NCBI GenBank assembly: GCA_903928325.1
Contig: CAIYQF010000434.1
Location: forward strand, 1-7,801
Direction of reading: 5' to 3'
From: an uncultured beta proteobacterium
GTDB lineage: Bacteria; Pseudomonadota; Gammaproteobacteria; Burkholderiales; Burkholderiaceae_C
DNA length: 7,801 nucleotides
Shown: in pieces, positions 1 to 7,160 of the stretch
Numbering within the stretch: position 1 is the stretch's first letter
Layout of the letters: each line of letters opens with the position of its first letter
Program-made: the position numbers and the translations under genes
The notes under the pieces: model-generated
Told to the model about the DNA's origin: nothing
Databases searched by the model: none
What the model saw: only the letters and a program-made list of their open reading frames with translations

Positions 1-1407
1 GACGGCGACTACCCCCGCCACGACATGCGCAATGACTTTGACCTGATGGGCCAGGCTGGCCTGGGTCGGCCCGGCGACCGATCGCGCAAAGACGACGACC
101 GACAACTCATGCTCGAATCCTTGCTGTCTGCGCGCCGGGTGCTGTATGTGAGTTGGTGTGGCCACAGCGTGCGTGATAACAGTGCGCAAGCGCCCTCTGT
201 TTTGGTTTCGCAACTGCGCGACTACCTTAGCGCCGCGTGGGGCCCGGCGGCCGTGAACGACCGAAGCACGGAGCACCCCTTGCAAGCGTTCAGCCGCCGC
301 TACTTTGAATCTGCAAGCCCCTTGTTTACCTACGCCCGCGAATGGCGGACCCTGCACCAGCATGCGTCCCACCCACAGCCGCAGCCCAGTTCCCCTGGCA
401 CGCTCTGGACGCCCGACCCACACGTACCACTCACGCTGGACCAGCTCACCCAGTTTGTACGCAACCCCGTGAAAGCTTTTTTTCGCCAGCGCCTGCTGGT
501 GCGCTTTGCCCCGGAAGAGGACACGGCCTCAGACGACGAATGCTTTGGCTTGGTGGGCCTGGAGCGATACCGCCTGGTCGATCGCTTGCTTGCATCTGGC
601 ACCGCCAGCAGCGGCCTGCAAAGTGGCCAATCCCAGATGGACGCGTCCTTGGCGCGCTTGCGCAAAGCGGGGGCGCTGCCCCTGCAAGGGCTGGCTGACT
701 TGGAGCAAGCCGCGCTGCACGAAGGGCTCGGACGCATGCTGGGCGCCTGGTACGGCGCGCTGTCTGAATACCCGCAAGCTGCGCCGCGCCAGTCCATCCG
801 GCTGGAAGAAGGCCCGGTGCTTGTGCAAGACTGGATAGACCACTTGCGCCACAACGGCGGCACCGACACGCCGCCCGCTTGGCTAGAACTCAGTGCCGGT
901 ACTCTGTGCGAACCGGGCAAACCGCCGCTGGCGCGGGCCGACAAGCTGCTGGGGTATTGGATTCGCAGTCTGGCCGCAGCCGCTGGTGGCCACAGCGTGG
1001 CCGGCGTGGTGGTGGGGCGCGACGCCGTGCTGCACATCAGCGCCATGGTGGAGCCTGAGCTGGCCCAGTCCACCCTGCGCATGCTCTTGCAGCTATGGCT
1101 AGACGGCATGAACGCTCCACTTGCGCTGCCACCCAAAACCGCGCTGGCTTGGATCAAGGGCAAAGAAACAGCCGCAAAATACCGGGACGCGCGCGCCCAG
1201 TACCAGGGCGGCCACCACCACATCGGCGAAGTGCAAGACCCTTGCCTGGCGCGCGTGTACCCAGATTTTCAGGCGCTGGTGCACGATGGCCGGTTTCAAC
1301 AGCTTGCCCAGCAGGTCTATGGGCCCCTGCTGGCATGGCGAAGCCAGCATGTGCTCGCCCAGCTCTTGGAACCCACCCAAGCCGAGGCAGCCGAGGTGCC
1401 TGCATGA
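1..1407 (+). CDS. recC: RecC, exodeoxyribonuclease V gamma subunit, C-terminal part (5' end outside window)
   Basis: RecC is the non-catalytic subunit of RecBCD. It holds RecB and RecD together, splits the DNA duplex and reads Chi in the single strand passing through it. The frame is open from base 1, so the ATG at 25 is internal; 468 residues are visible against about 1122 in E. coli RecC. The first residues (DGDYPR) fit the RecC helicase-like core. They are followed by the conserved FDLMGQ, GRPGDRSRKDDDR and LYVSWCGHSVRDNS stretches (E. coli has FDLM, GDRSRRDDDR and LYISYIGRSIQDNS), then by YAREW near base 340 and a VKAFFRQRL segment near 470. The rest corresponds to the RecC C-terminal domain, a nuclease-like fold without catalytic residues that contacts RecB. 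The last 20 or so residues (Ala/Glu-rich) extend past the E. coli end. The gene stops with TGA, which overlaps the recB start. Identification is by recalled similarity to E. coli RecC. Most of the residues known to read Chi lie in the missing N-terminal part. Confidence 0.96.
   Translation, partial: DGDYPRHDMRNDFDLMGQAGLGRPGDRSRKDDDRQLMLESLLSARRVLYVSWCGHSVRDNSAQAPSVLVSQLRDYLSAAWGPAAVNDRSTEHPLQAFSRRYFESASPLFTYAREWRTLHQHASHPQPQPSSPGTLWTPDPHVPLTLDQLTQFVRNPVKAFFRQRLLVRFAPEEDTASDDECFGLVGLERYRLVDRLLASGTASSGLQSGQSQMDASLARLRKAGALPLQGLADLEQAALHEGLGRMLGAWYGALSEYPQAAPRQSIRLEEGPVLVQDWIDHLRHNGGTDTPPAWLELSAGTLCEPGKPPLARADKLLGYWIRSLAAAAGGHSVAGVVVGRDAVLHISAMVEPELAQSTLRMLLQLWLDGMNAPLALPPKTALAWIKGKETAAKYRDARAQYQGGHHHIGEVQDPCLARVYPDFQALVHDGRFQQLAQQVYGPLLAWRSQHVLAQLLEPTQAEAAEVPA
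1393..1407 (+). promoter_or_regulatory. recC/recB junction: Shine-Dalgarno and ATGA stop-start overlap
   Basis: GAGG at 1393-1396 lies 7 bases before the ATG at 1404, a good ribosome-binding distance. The ATG shares its last two bases with the recC stop (TGA, 1405-1407). This selects 1404 as the recB start over the upstream in-frame ATG at 1095, which would overlap recC by more than 300 bases and add residues with no RecB character. The arrangement implies that ribosomes finishing recC reinitiate on recB. A second GAGG at 1384-1387 is too far away to serve. Confidence 0.75.
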
Positions 1408-4400
1408 CCGGTTGGGCCAAGGGCCACCTCGAAGTCGACCCCGCCGAGTCACCGGACGGCACGTACGTTTTGCGTCCAGAAGCCTTCGACCTGTGGGGCA
1501 GCCGCCTGATCGAAGCCAGTGCCGGAACCGGCAAGACCTGGACGATCGCCGCGCTCTACCTGCGCTTGGTGCTGGGACACGGCGGCGCGCAACACGGTTT
1601 CGAACGCGCCTTGCGCCCCCAAGAGATTTTGGTGATGACCTTTACGCGCGCCGCAACGCGCGAACTCTCCGAGCGCATCCGCCGCCGCCTGCATGAGGCG
1701 GCGGCGTACTTTCGCGCAGCACCCGGCGCCTTTGGCCACGCACCAGACCCCTTCCTGGATATATTGGCTCAGGACTACCCACTGGGCCCTCAGCGCCAGC
1801 GGGCGGCCTGGGCCTTGGCCATGGCAGCCGACACCATGGACGACGCGGCCGTACACACCATCGACGCCTGGTGCCAGCGCATGCTCAAACAGCACGCGTT
1901 TGACAGTGGCAGCCTGTTTGACGAAACACTGGTGGCCAATGAAGTGGCCCTGCTGACTGAATCGGTGCACGACTACTGGCGCCAAGCCGTATACCCGTTG
2001 GCCGACGAGCCCTTGCGCCAGGTGCTGGCGGTTTGGGGCAGTGTGGACGCACTCTTGGCCGACATGCGCGCTTTGAACGGCCAGGATGTGCCGGCCGCGC
2101 CCGGCGATCAAACGCTGGGCCAGGCGCTCACGCAGGCGACAGACCAACGCGCCCAAGGGATCGCCTTGCTCAAGCACGGCTGGTACCAGCGAGCGCAGTC
2201 CATGCAGCATTGGCTCGACGCCCAAACCGCCGCCCCTGGCAATGCATGGGACGGGCGCAAACTGCAATCCCGCTACTTCACGACCTGGCTAAAGGCCCTG
2301 CAGGGATGGGCCGATGGCAGCGATGCACAAGAACTGCCCACGATCAGCGGCACCGGATGGGAGCGCCTTAGCCCTGAGGGATTGCTTCAGGCCCGCAGAG
2401 CAACGGCACCCGCGCTGCAAATCCCCCCCGATTTTTCCCATTTTGCCGCTCTGAAACAGTCTCTGGACGCGCTGCCCGGCATCCGGGTGGCGCTACTTTT
2501 GCACGCGGCAGACCACACCCGGCGGCGCCTGCAGGAGCTCAAACGCCAGACCAGCAGCTTTGGTTTTTCGGACATGCTCGAGCGCCTGCACGCGGCCTTG
2601 CAGGGTGAAAACGGCGAGCGCCTGCGCCAACGCATCCGAGAGCAGTACCCGGTGACGCTGGTGGACGAGTTCCAAGACACCTCGCCGCTGCAATACCAAA
2701 TTCTGGACCGTATCTACCAAGTCGCGCACAACGACCGCAGCAGCGCCTTGCTGCTCATCGGCGACCCCAAGCAGTCGATTTACGCGTTTCGCGGGGCCGA
2801 CATCGGAAGCTATATGCAGGCGCGGCGGGCCAGCGCTGGGCGACACTACGCGCTGCAAACCAACTTTCGCTCCACGGCGGCCTTGGTGGACGTGGTGAAC
2901 CACTGGTTTTCGCATGCCGAGCGCTCTTGCCCCGAGGCTGCGTTTGCTTACCGCGCAGCGGAGGACAACCCCCTGCCCTTTGTGCCGGTGCACGCCAACG
3001 GTCGCCCGGCGCAGTTGCGCAATGCACAAGGTGACATAGCCGCCATGACCCTGGTGCACGACCTGCAGCCACGCAACGCAGACGGCATGCGCTCGCACCT
3101 CGCCCAGTTGTGCGCCGAGCGCATCGTGCAATGGCTCAATGACCCGCAGACTGGTTTTTACAAGTCCACAGGGCCCACCCAACCGGCGCAGTTCAAGCGC
3201 CTGCAACCGGCAGACATCGCCATCCTGGTGCGCACGGGCACCGAAGCCACCGCCGTGCGCCAGGCGCTCGAGCGCCGAGCCGTGGCCTCGGTCTACCTGT
3301 CTGACCGCGACTCGGTATTTAACAGCGCTGAGGCACGTGACCTGGTGCTATGGCTGCGCGCGGTGGACACACCGCAAGACGTCCGCCTGGCGCGCGCCGC
3401 ATGGGCCAGCGCCACCCTGGGCCTGAGCCTGGACACCCTGGCCGAACTGGCGAACGACGAAGAAGCCTTTGACGCACGCGCCGAGCAACTGCGCCAGCTG
3501 CGCACCATTTGGCAAACCCAGGGCGTGCTGGCCATGCTGCGCCAGTCCTTGCACCAGCTGAGCCTGGCCGGGCAGTGGCTAAGCCAGCCCCAGGGCGAGC
3601 GCACCCTGACCAACTTTTTACACCTTGCCGAACTCTTGCAAGCCGCCAGCGCCCAGGTCGATGGCGAGCGCTCGCTCATCCGCTGGCTGGTGCAGCAAAC
3701 CCAGGAACAGCACGCCCAGGCCGACGAACAGGTCGTTCGGCTGGAGAGCGATGCAGACCTGGTGAAGGTCGTGACCATTCACAAAAGCAAGGGCATGGAA
3801 TACCCGGTCGTCTGCCTGCCCTACGCCAGCAGCTTTCGCGAAAAGGACGCAGCCCGCACGCTGTTCGTGCACGGTACCGATGCCCAAGGGCAGCGAACGG
3901 TTTTTCTGCACTACAGCAAGGACCAGTTGGCGCAAGCGCAACGCGAGCGCCTACGCGAGGACCTGCGCTTGCTGTATGTGGCTCTGACACGGGCGCAGCA
4001 CAGCGTCTGGATCGGGTTTTCTGCCCTCACCGTGGGCCAGACTACACAGTGCGTGTCGCACAAAAGCGCAAGCGGTTACGTGTTAGGCAGAGCCCAGGCA
4101 GTCGAGGCCGCGCAGTGGCTGCAGGCGCTGCAGAGTTTTGCGGCACCCTGCGCGGGCATGGTGCTCGAAGCAGGCCTGGCGCCCACGGACCTGGGCTGCA
4201 CGCCCTTGGCGCGCACCGAGGCCACTACCAGCTTGCGCGTGGCGACAGACTACCAAGCGCCATTTGAGCGCGACTGGAGCATTGGCAGCTTTTCGCGCCT
4301 GACCAAAGAGCTCAGCGCCCAGGGCTCTGAGCTCTCGCCCCTGCACAGCGCGCGCGCGGTCGACGACGAAGCAGTGTGGAGCGACAACGCACCCGAGCCG

Positions 4401-5153
4401 GCCACACCGGCACCCACCGACGCCACAGCGCTGGCGCCCAGGCACACCGTGGCGCGGGGCTCCAAAGGCGGCAACTTTTTACACGAGCAGTTGGAATGGC
4501 TGGCCCGCGAGCGCTTTGCGCTGGCCACCAAACCGGCAGTAGCTCAGCGGCTGCAAAAGCGCTGCGAGCGCAGCGACTACGCGGCCCACGCACCCGACCT
4601 TGCGCTGTGGCTGGCAGAAGTCGTGCAAACCCCGCTGCCCGGCCCCGATGCCGCACTGGCGAGCCTAGACACGCTGCTGCCAGAAATGGAGTTTTGGCTA
4701 CCGGCACGCCACATGCCAGCGCAGGCGATTGACGCCTTGTGCCAACAACACCTGTTCCCCGGTGTGGCCCGGCCCGGCCTGTCCAACAGCCATTTGCACG
4801 GCATGCTGATGGGCTTTATGGACCTGGTGTTTGAGCATGAGGGCGTGTACTGGGTGCTGGACTACAAGTCCAACCACCTAGGGCACACCGACGCGGCCTA
4901 CACCGGTGAGGCCTTGGTGCGGTCCATGGCAGAGCACCGCTACGACGTGCAAGCGGCCCTGTACCTCCTGGCCTTGCACCGGCTTCTCAAGAGCCGCCTG
5001 GGCCCAAGATACCAGCCCGAAAAACAACTCGGCGGCGCCCTCTACGTCTTTTTGCGCGGGGTGCGCGGGCCGCAACGCGGTGTGTGCCAGGTGCCGACCA
5101 AACTCGATCTGTTGCAAGCCTTGGAAGACATGCTGGAGCCTGGTTCGCTATGA
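1404..5153 (+). CDS. recB: RecB, exodeoxyribonuclease V beta subunit (3'-5' helicase and nuclease)
   Basis: RecB is the 3'-5' superfamily 1A helicase and the only nuclease of RecBCD, and it loads RecA after Chi. The product is 1249 residues (E. coli 1180). Helicase motifs appear in order: Walker A EASAGTGKT (37-45, Lys44), motif Ia VMTFTRAATREL (77-88), the VHTIDAWCQRML segment (150-161), motif II DEFQDT (421-426), motif III GDPKQSIYAFRGAD (453-466), motif IV TNFRST (486-491), motif V HKSKGMEY (793-800) and motif VI LLYVALTRA (856-864). A Pro/Ala-rich linker lies around 990-1015. The C-terminal PD-(D/E)XK nuclease has His1027 (NFLHEQ), Asp1140 (GFMDLVF), Asp1153 and Lys1155 (LDYKSN), and a YDVQAALY motif with Gln1183. 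These match E. coli His956, Asp1067, Asp1080, Lys1082 and Gln1110 with nearly the same spacing. ATP hydrolysis and DNA cleavage should both be intact. It is fused by ATGA overlaps to recC and recD. The N-terminus is 15 residues longer than in E. coli, as judged from the Walker A lysine. Confidence 0.98.
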   Translation: MTGWAKGHLEVDPAESPDGTYVLRPEAFDLWGSRLIEASAGTGKTWTIAALYLRLVLGHGGAQHGFERALRPQEILVMTFTRAATRELSERIRRRLHEAAAYFRAAPGAFGHAPDPFLDILAQDYPLGPQRQRAAWALAMAADTMDDAAVHTIDAWCQRMLKQHAFDSGSLFDETLVANEVALLTESVHDYWRQAVYPLADEPLRQVLAVWGSVDALLADMRALNGQDVPAAPGDQTLGQALTQATDQRAQGIALLKHGWYQRAQSMQHWLDAQTAAPGNAWDGRKLQSRYFTTWLKALQGWADGSDAQELPTISGTGWERLSPEGLLQARRATAPALQIPPDFSHFAALKQSLDALPGIRVALLLHAADHTRRRLQELKRQTSSFGFSDMLERLHAALQGENGERLRQRIREQYPVTLVDEFQDTSPLQYQILDRIYQVAHNDRSSALLLIGDPKQSIYAFRGADIGSYMQARRASAGRHYALQTNFRSTAALVDVVNHWFSHAERSCPEAAFAYRAAEDNPLPFVPVHANGRPAQLRNAQGDIAAMTLVHDLQPRNADGMRSHLAQLCAERIVQWLNDPQTGFYKSTGPTQPAQFKRLQPADIAILVRTGTEATAVRQALERRAVASVYLSDRDSVFNSAEARDLVLWLRAVDTPQDVRLARAAWASATLGLSLDTLAELANDEEAFDARAEQLRQLRTIWQTQGVLAMLRQSLHQLSLAGQWLSQPQGERTLTNFLHLAELLQAASAQVDGERSLIRWLVQQTQEQHAQADEQVVRLESDADLVKVVTIHKSKGMEYPVVCLPYASSFREKDAARTLFVHGTDAQGQRTVFLHYSKDQLAQAQRERLREDLRLLYVALTRAQHSVWIGFSALTVGQTTQCVSHKSASGYVLGRAQAVEAAQWLQALQSFAAPCAGMVLEAGLAPTDLGCTPLARTEATTSLRVATDYQAPFERDWSIGSFSRLTKELSAQGSELSPLHSARAVDDEAVWSDNAPEPATPAPTDATALAPRHTVARGSKGGNFLHEQLEWLARERFALATKPAVAQRLQKRCERSDYAAHAPDLALWLAEVVQTPLPGPDAALASLDTLLPEMEFWLPARHMPAQAIDALCQQHLFPGVARPGLSNSHLHGMLMGFMDLVFEHEGVYWVLDYKSNHLGHTDAAYTGEALVRSMAEHRYDVQAALYLLALHRLLKSRLGPRYQPEKQLGGALYVFLRGVRGPQRGVCQVPTKLDLLQALEDMLEPGSL
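5135..5153 (+). promoter_or_regulatory. recB/recD junction: weak Shine-Dalgarno and ATGA stop-start overlap
   Basis: GGAG at 5135-5138 lies 11 bases before the ATG at 5150, which overlaps the recB stop (TGA, 5151-5153). The spacing is longer than ideal, so recD initiation may depend on coupling to recB translation. An in-frame ATG at 5084 exists but would overlap recB by 70 bases and add 22 residues unlike RecD, so 5150 is preferred. Confidence 0.65.
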
Positions 5154-7114
5154 CAGCAACACACAGCCCGGTCTCCACGGTAGGCGCAGGCGCGGTGCTG
5201 GCCACCTTACAACGCTGGGCCGACAAGGGCTGGCTGCGCCGAATCGACAGCGCCTTGGCCAACTTTGTACATCAACATGACCCGCGGGCCCAGCCTGCGG
5301 TGTTGGTCGCAGCGGCCCTGCTCACCCACCGCGAAGGACGTGGCCACACCTGCATGTCGCTGCAAACGCTGCTGGTGCCGGACGAGGCCTTATTGGAGGC
5401 TCCCCCAGAGGCTCAGTTGGAACTCGCCGCCCTGTGGGGCAGCCTACCACTGACCTTAGATGGGTGGGAGCAAGCGCTTCGCGCCAGCCCCTTGGTGCGG
5501 TCCCTCGCCCCAAGCGACGCACAGAAGCCGCCAGCCGCCGACCAGGGTCAGCCGCTGGTGCTCGGGGTCAGCCACTCGGGGCCGCTGCTGTATTTGCGCC
5601 GCTACTACCTACACGAACAGCATGTCGCCCAATCGGTGCTGGCGCGCTGCGCTGCCAGCCATGCCGTTGTCGAAGTGGCCGCCGCACGCTGGTTAGGTCT
5701 CTTGTTTGACGGCGCCCCCGTCAACGATGCACCGACCGTGGGCGTGGACTGGCAACAACGGGCCTGTGCGGTGGCGCTGCGGGCTGGGCTGACGGTCATC
5801 ACCGGCGGTCCAGGAACCGGAAAAACCTATACCGCAGCGCGCTTGCTGGCCCTGCTGTTTGCCCTGCAATCCGACGCCAAACCCCTGCGCATAGGCCTGG
5901 CTGCACCCACTGGCAAAGCTGCTGCACGCCTGCGCCAGGCCATTGACACGTCCTTGTCAGAACTCAGCCAGCGCCTGGGCACCCAGCTCGACTTGGCTGC
6001 TTTTACCAGCCGCATCGGTGCGGCAAAAACCCTGCATGCCCTGCTGGGCGCGCGCCCGGACACGCGGCAATTTCGCTTTCACCGGGGCAATCTGCTGGAC
6101 CTTGATGTGCTGATCGTCGACGAGGCGTCCATGGTGCACCTGGAAATGATGTCGGCTTTGCTGGAGGCCATGCCCAGCGGCGCGCGCCTGGTGTTTTTGG
6201 GTGACAAAGACCAGCTGGCATCGGTCGAAGCCGGCTCGGTGTTGGGCGACCTATGCCGTGCTGCGGCCAGCGCGCAGCACGCGCACCCACTGGCGCAACA
6301 AACGGTGGTGCTACAACACAGTCGCCGCTTTGGGGGCGCGATCGGCCGACTCGCGCTGGCTGTCAATGTCGGCCAAAGCGCGCAGGCACTGCAACTGCTG
6401 GCCGCTAACCCCGAGGGTGCCTTGCAAGGCTACCAGCCGACCGGGCCCGATGCCGTTTGGCAGCTCGCCGTCCACGGGCGAGCCGGTGCACGCGCCTGCT
6501 ACGCCGACTACCTGCACACCATGCGCGCGCGGCCCGACAACAGCCTACACGACCCTGCCAGCCACAGTGCGTGGGTGAAGGCGGTGGTGCGTGCCTTTGA
6601 CCGCTTTCGAATTTTGTGCGCCGTCCATGCAGGAGAGTGGGGCACGGGCAACCTCAACCGTGCCATCGAACACGCGCTGGCCCAGGCCGGGCTGTTGGCC
6701 CCCAGCGGTGCGTGGTTTAGCGGGCGCCCGGTCATGGTGACCCGCAACGATCCGGAGCTGGGGGTTTTCAATGGCGACGTCGGCGTCGCCCTACCAGGGC
6801 TGGGCAAGGGTACGGCGTTGCGGGTGTATTTTTTGGATGGCGACCAGCTGCGTTCGGTCAGCGTCAGCCGCTTAGCCCATGTGGAAACCGCCTTCGCTAT
6901 GACGGTGCACAAATCCCAGGGCTCGGAGTTTGAGCACACCGTGCTGGTGCTTCCGGCCGGGGGCAGCAAAGTCTTGGGGCGGGAGCTGGTCTACACCGGC
7001 ATCACCCGCGCCCGCCAGCAGTTCACGCTGGTCGAGGGGCAAGCAGGGCTGCTCGCACAGGCGATCGCACATGCGTCGCAGCGCGTAAGCGGCTTAGAAC
7101 ATTGGCTGGCTTGA
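5150..7114 (+). CDS. recD: RecD, exodeoxyribonuclease V alpha subunit (5'-3' helicase)
   Basis: RecD is the 5'-3' superfamily 1B helicase of RecBCD. It drives the lead strand until Chi and is needed for full nuclease activity. The product is 654 residues (E. coli 608). The N-terminal domain contains PAVLVAAALLTHREGRGH near residues 48-65, matching the E. coli segment that precedes the helicase core. Helicase motifs follow: Walker A GGPGTGKT (219-226, Lys225), motif Ia APTGKAAARLR, motif II DEAS (324-327), motif III GDKDQLASVEAGSVLGDLC (from 351), motif IV QHSRRFGG, a VMVTRNDPELGVFNGD segment, motif V TVHKSQGSEFEH (585-596) and motif VI YTGITRARQ (615-623). Lys225 corresponds to E. coli Lys177, so the additional length lies before Walker A. 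By contrast, the loop between motifs III and IV is about 20 residues shorter than in E. coli. All key catalytic residues are present. It is the last gene of the cluster, and its stop lies 5 bases before a hairpin. Confidence 0.97.
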   Translation: MTATHSPVSTVGAGAVLATLQRWADKGWLRRIDSALANFVHQHDPRAQPAVLVAAALLTHREGRGHTCMSLQTLLVPDEALLEAPPEAQLELAALWGSLPLTLDGWEQALRASPLVRSLAPSDAQKPPAADQGQPLVLGVSHSGPLLYLRRYYLHEQHVAQSVLARCAASHAVVEVAAARWLGLLFDGAPVNDAPTVGVDWQQRACAVALRAGLTVITGGPGTGKTYTAARLLALLFALQSDAKPLRIGLAAPTGKAAARLRQAIDTSLSELSQRLGTQLDLAAFTSRIGAAKTLHALLGARPDTRQFRFHRGNLLDLDVLIVDEASMVHLEMMSALLEAMPSGARLVFLGDKDQLASVEAGSVLGDLCRAAASAQHAHPLAQQTVVLQHSRRFGGAIGRLALAVNVGQSAQALQLLAANPEGALQGYQPTGPDAVWQLAVHGRAGARACYADYLHTMRARPDNSLHDPASHSAWVKAVVRAFDRFRILCAVHAGEWGTGNLNRAIEHALAQAGLLAPSGAWFSGRPVMVTRNDPELGVFNGDVGVALPGLGKGTALRVYFLDGDQLRSVSVSRLAHVETAFAMTVHKSQGSEFEHTVLVLPAGGSKVLGRELVYTGITRARQQFTLVEGQAGLLAQAIAHASQRVSGLEHWLA

Positions 7115-7119
7115 TACCG

Positions 7120-7150
7120 ACCCTGCGCTGCAGATCACGCTGCGCAGGGT
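7120..7150. terminator. Hairpin between convergent recD and acnB, probable shared terminator
   Basis: ACCCTGCGC (7120-7128) and GCGCAGGGT (7142-7150) form a perfect 9-bp GC-rich stem with a 13-base loop. It occupies most of the 46-base gap between the recD stop and the acnB stop, and being an inverted repeat it works in both directions. On the plus strand it is followed by GGGGTTTGGTTT, only a weak T tract. On the minus strand no T run follows. It is therefore not a textbook Rho-independent terminator, and may instead act as an RNA 3'-end stabiliser or terminate with help from Rho. Confidence 0.6.
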
Positions 7151-7160
7151 GGGGTTTGGT

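Noticed and set aside
330..1223. Long minus-strand open frame (297 codons) inside recC
   Set aside because: It is antisense to well-conserved RecC sequence; the translation is rich in Ser, Arg, Ala and Trp with no recognisable domain. Long antisense frames are expected in GC-rich genes with G/C third positions.
1381..1398. Short direct repeat GCCGAGG at the recC end (1381 and 1390)
   Set aside because: Only 7 bases with 9-base spacing, encoding the Ala/Glu-rich RecC tail; too short to mean more than chance, apart from supplying the Shine-Dalgarno.
1095..1403. Upstream extension of the recB frame to an ATG at 1095
   Set aside because: It would overlap recC by over 300 bases, and the encoded residues are Arg/Pro-rich, unlike any RecB N-terminus. 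The ATG at 1404 has a good Shine-Dalgarno.
1449..2267. Minus-strand open frame of 272 codons inside recB
   Set aside because: It lies opposite the conserved RecB Walker A and Ia region, with no recognisable motif; a compositional shadow.
2493..3206. Minus-strand open frame of 237 codons inside recB
   Set aside because: It is opposite RecB motifs II to IV, and the translation shows no family resemblance; a shadow frame.
3509..4267. Plus-strand open frame of 252 codons overlapping recB in another frame
   Set aside because: It overlaps RecB motifs V and VI and its product is Arg/Ala/Gly/Pro-rich with no domain, typical of a frame-shifted reading of a GC-rich gene.
3611..4485. The same string AACTTTTTACAC appears twice in recB (near 3612 and 4473)
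   Set aside because: Both copies encode Asn-Phe-Leu-His in the RecB frame, the flanking bases differ, and the second is the conserved nuclease His motif. This is coincidence of coding, not a repeat element.
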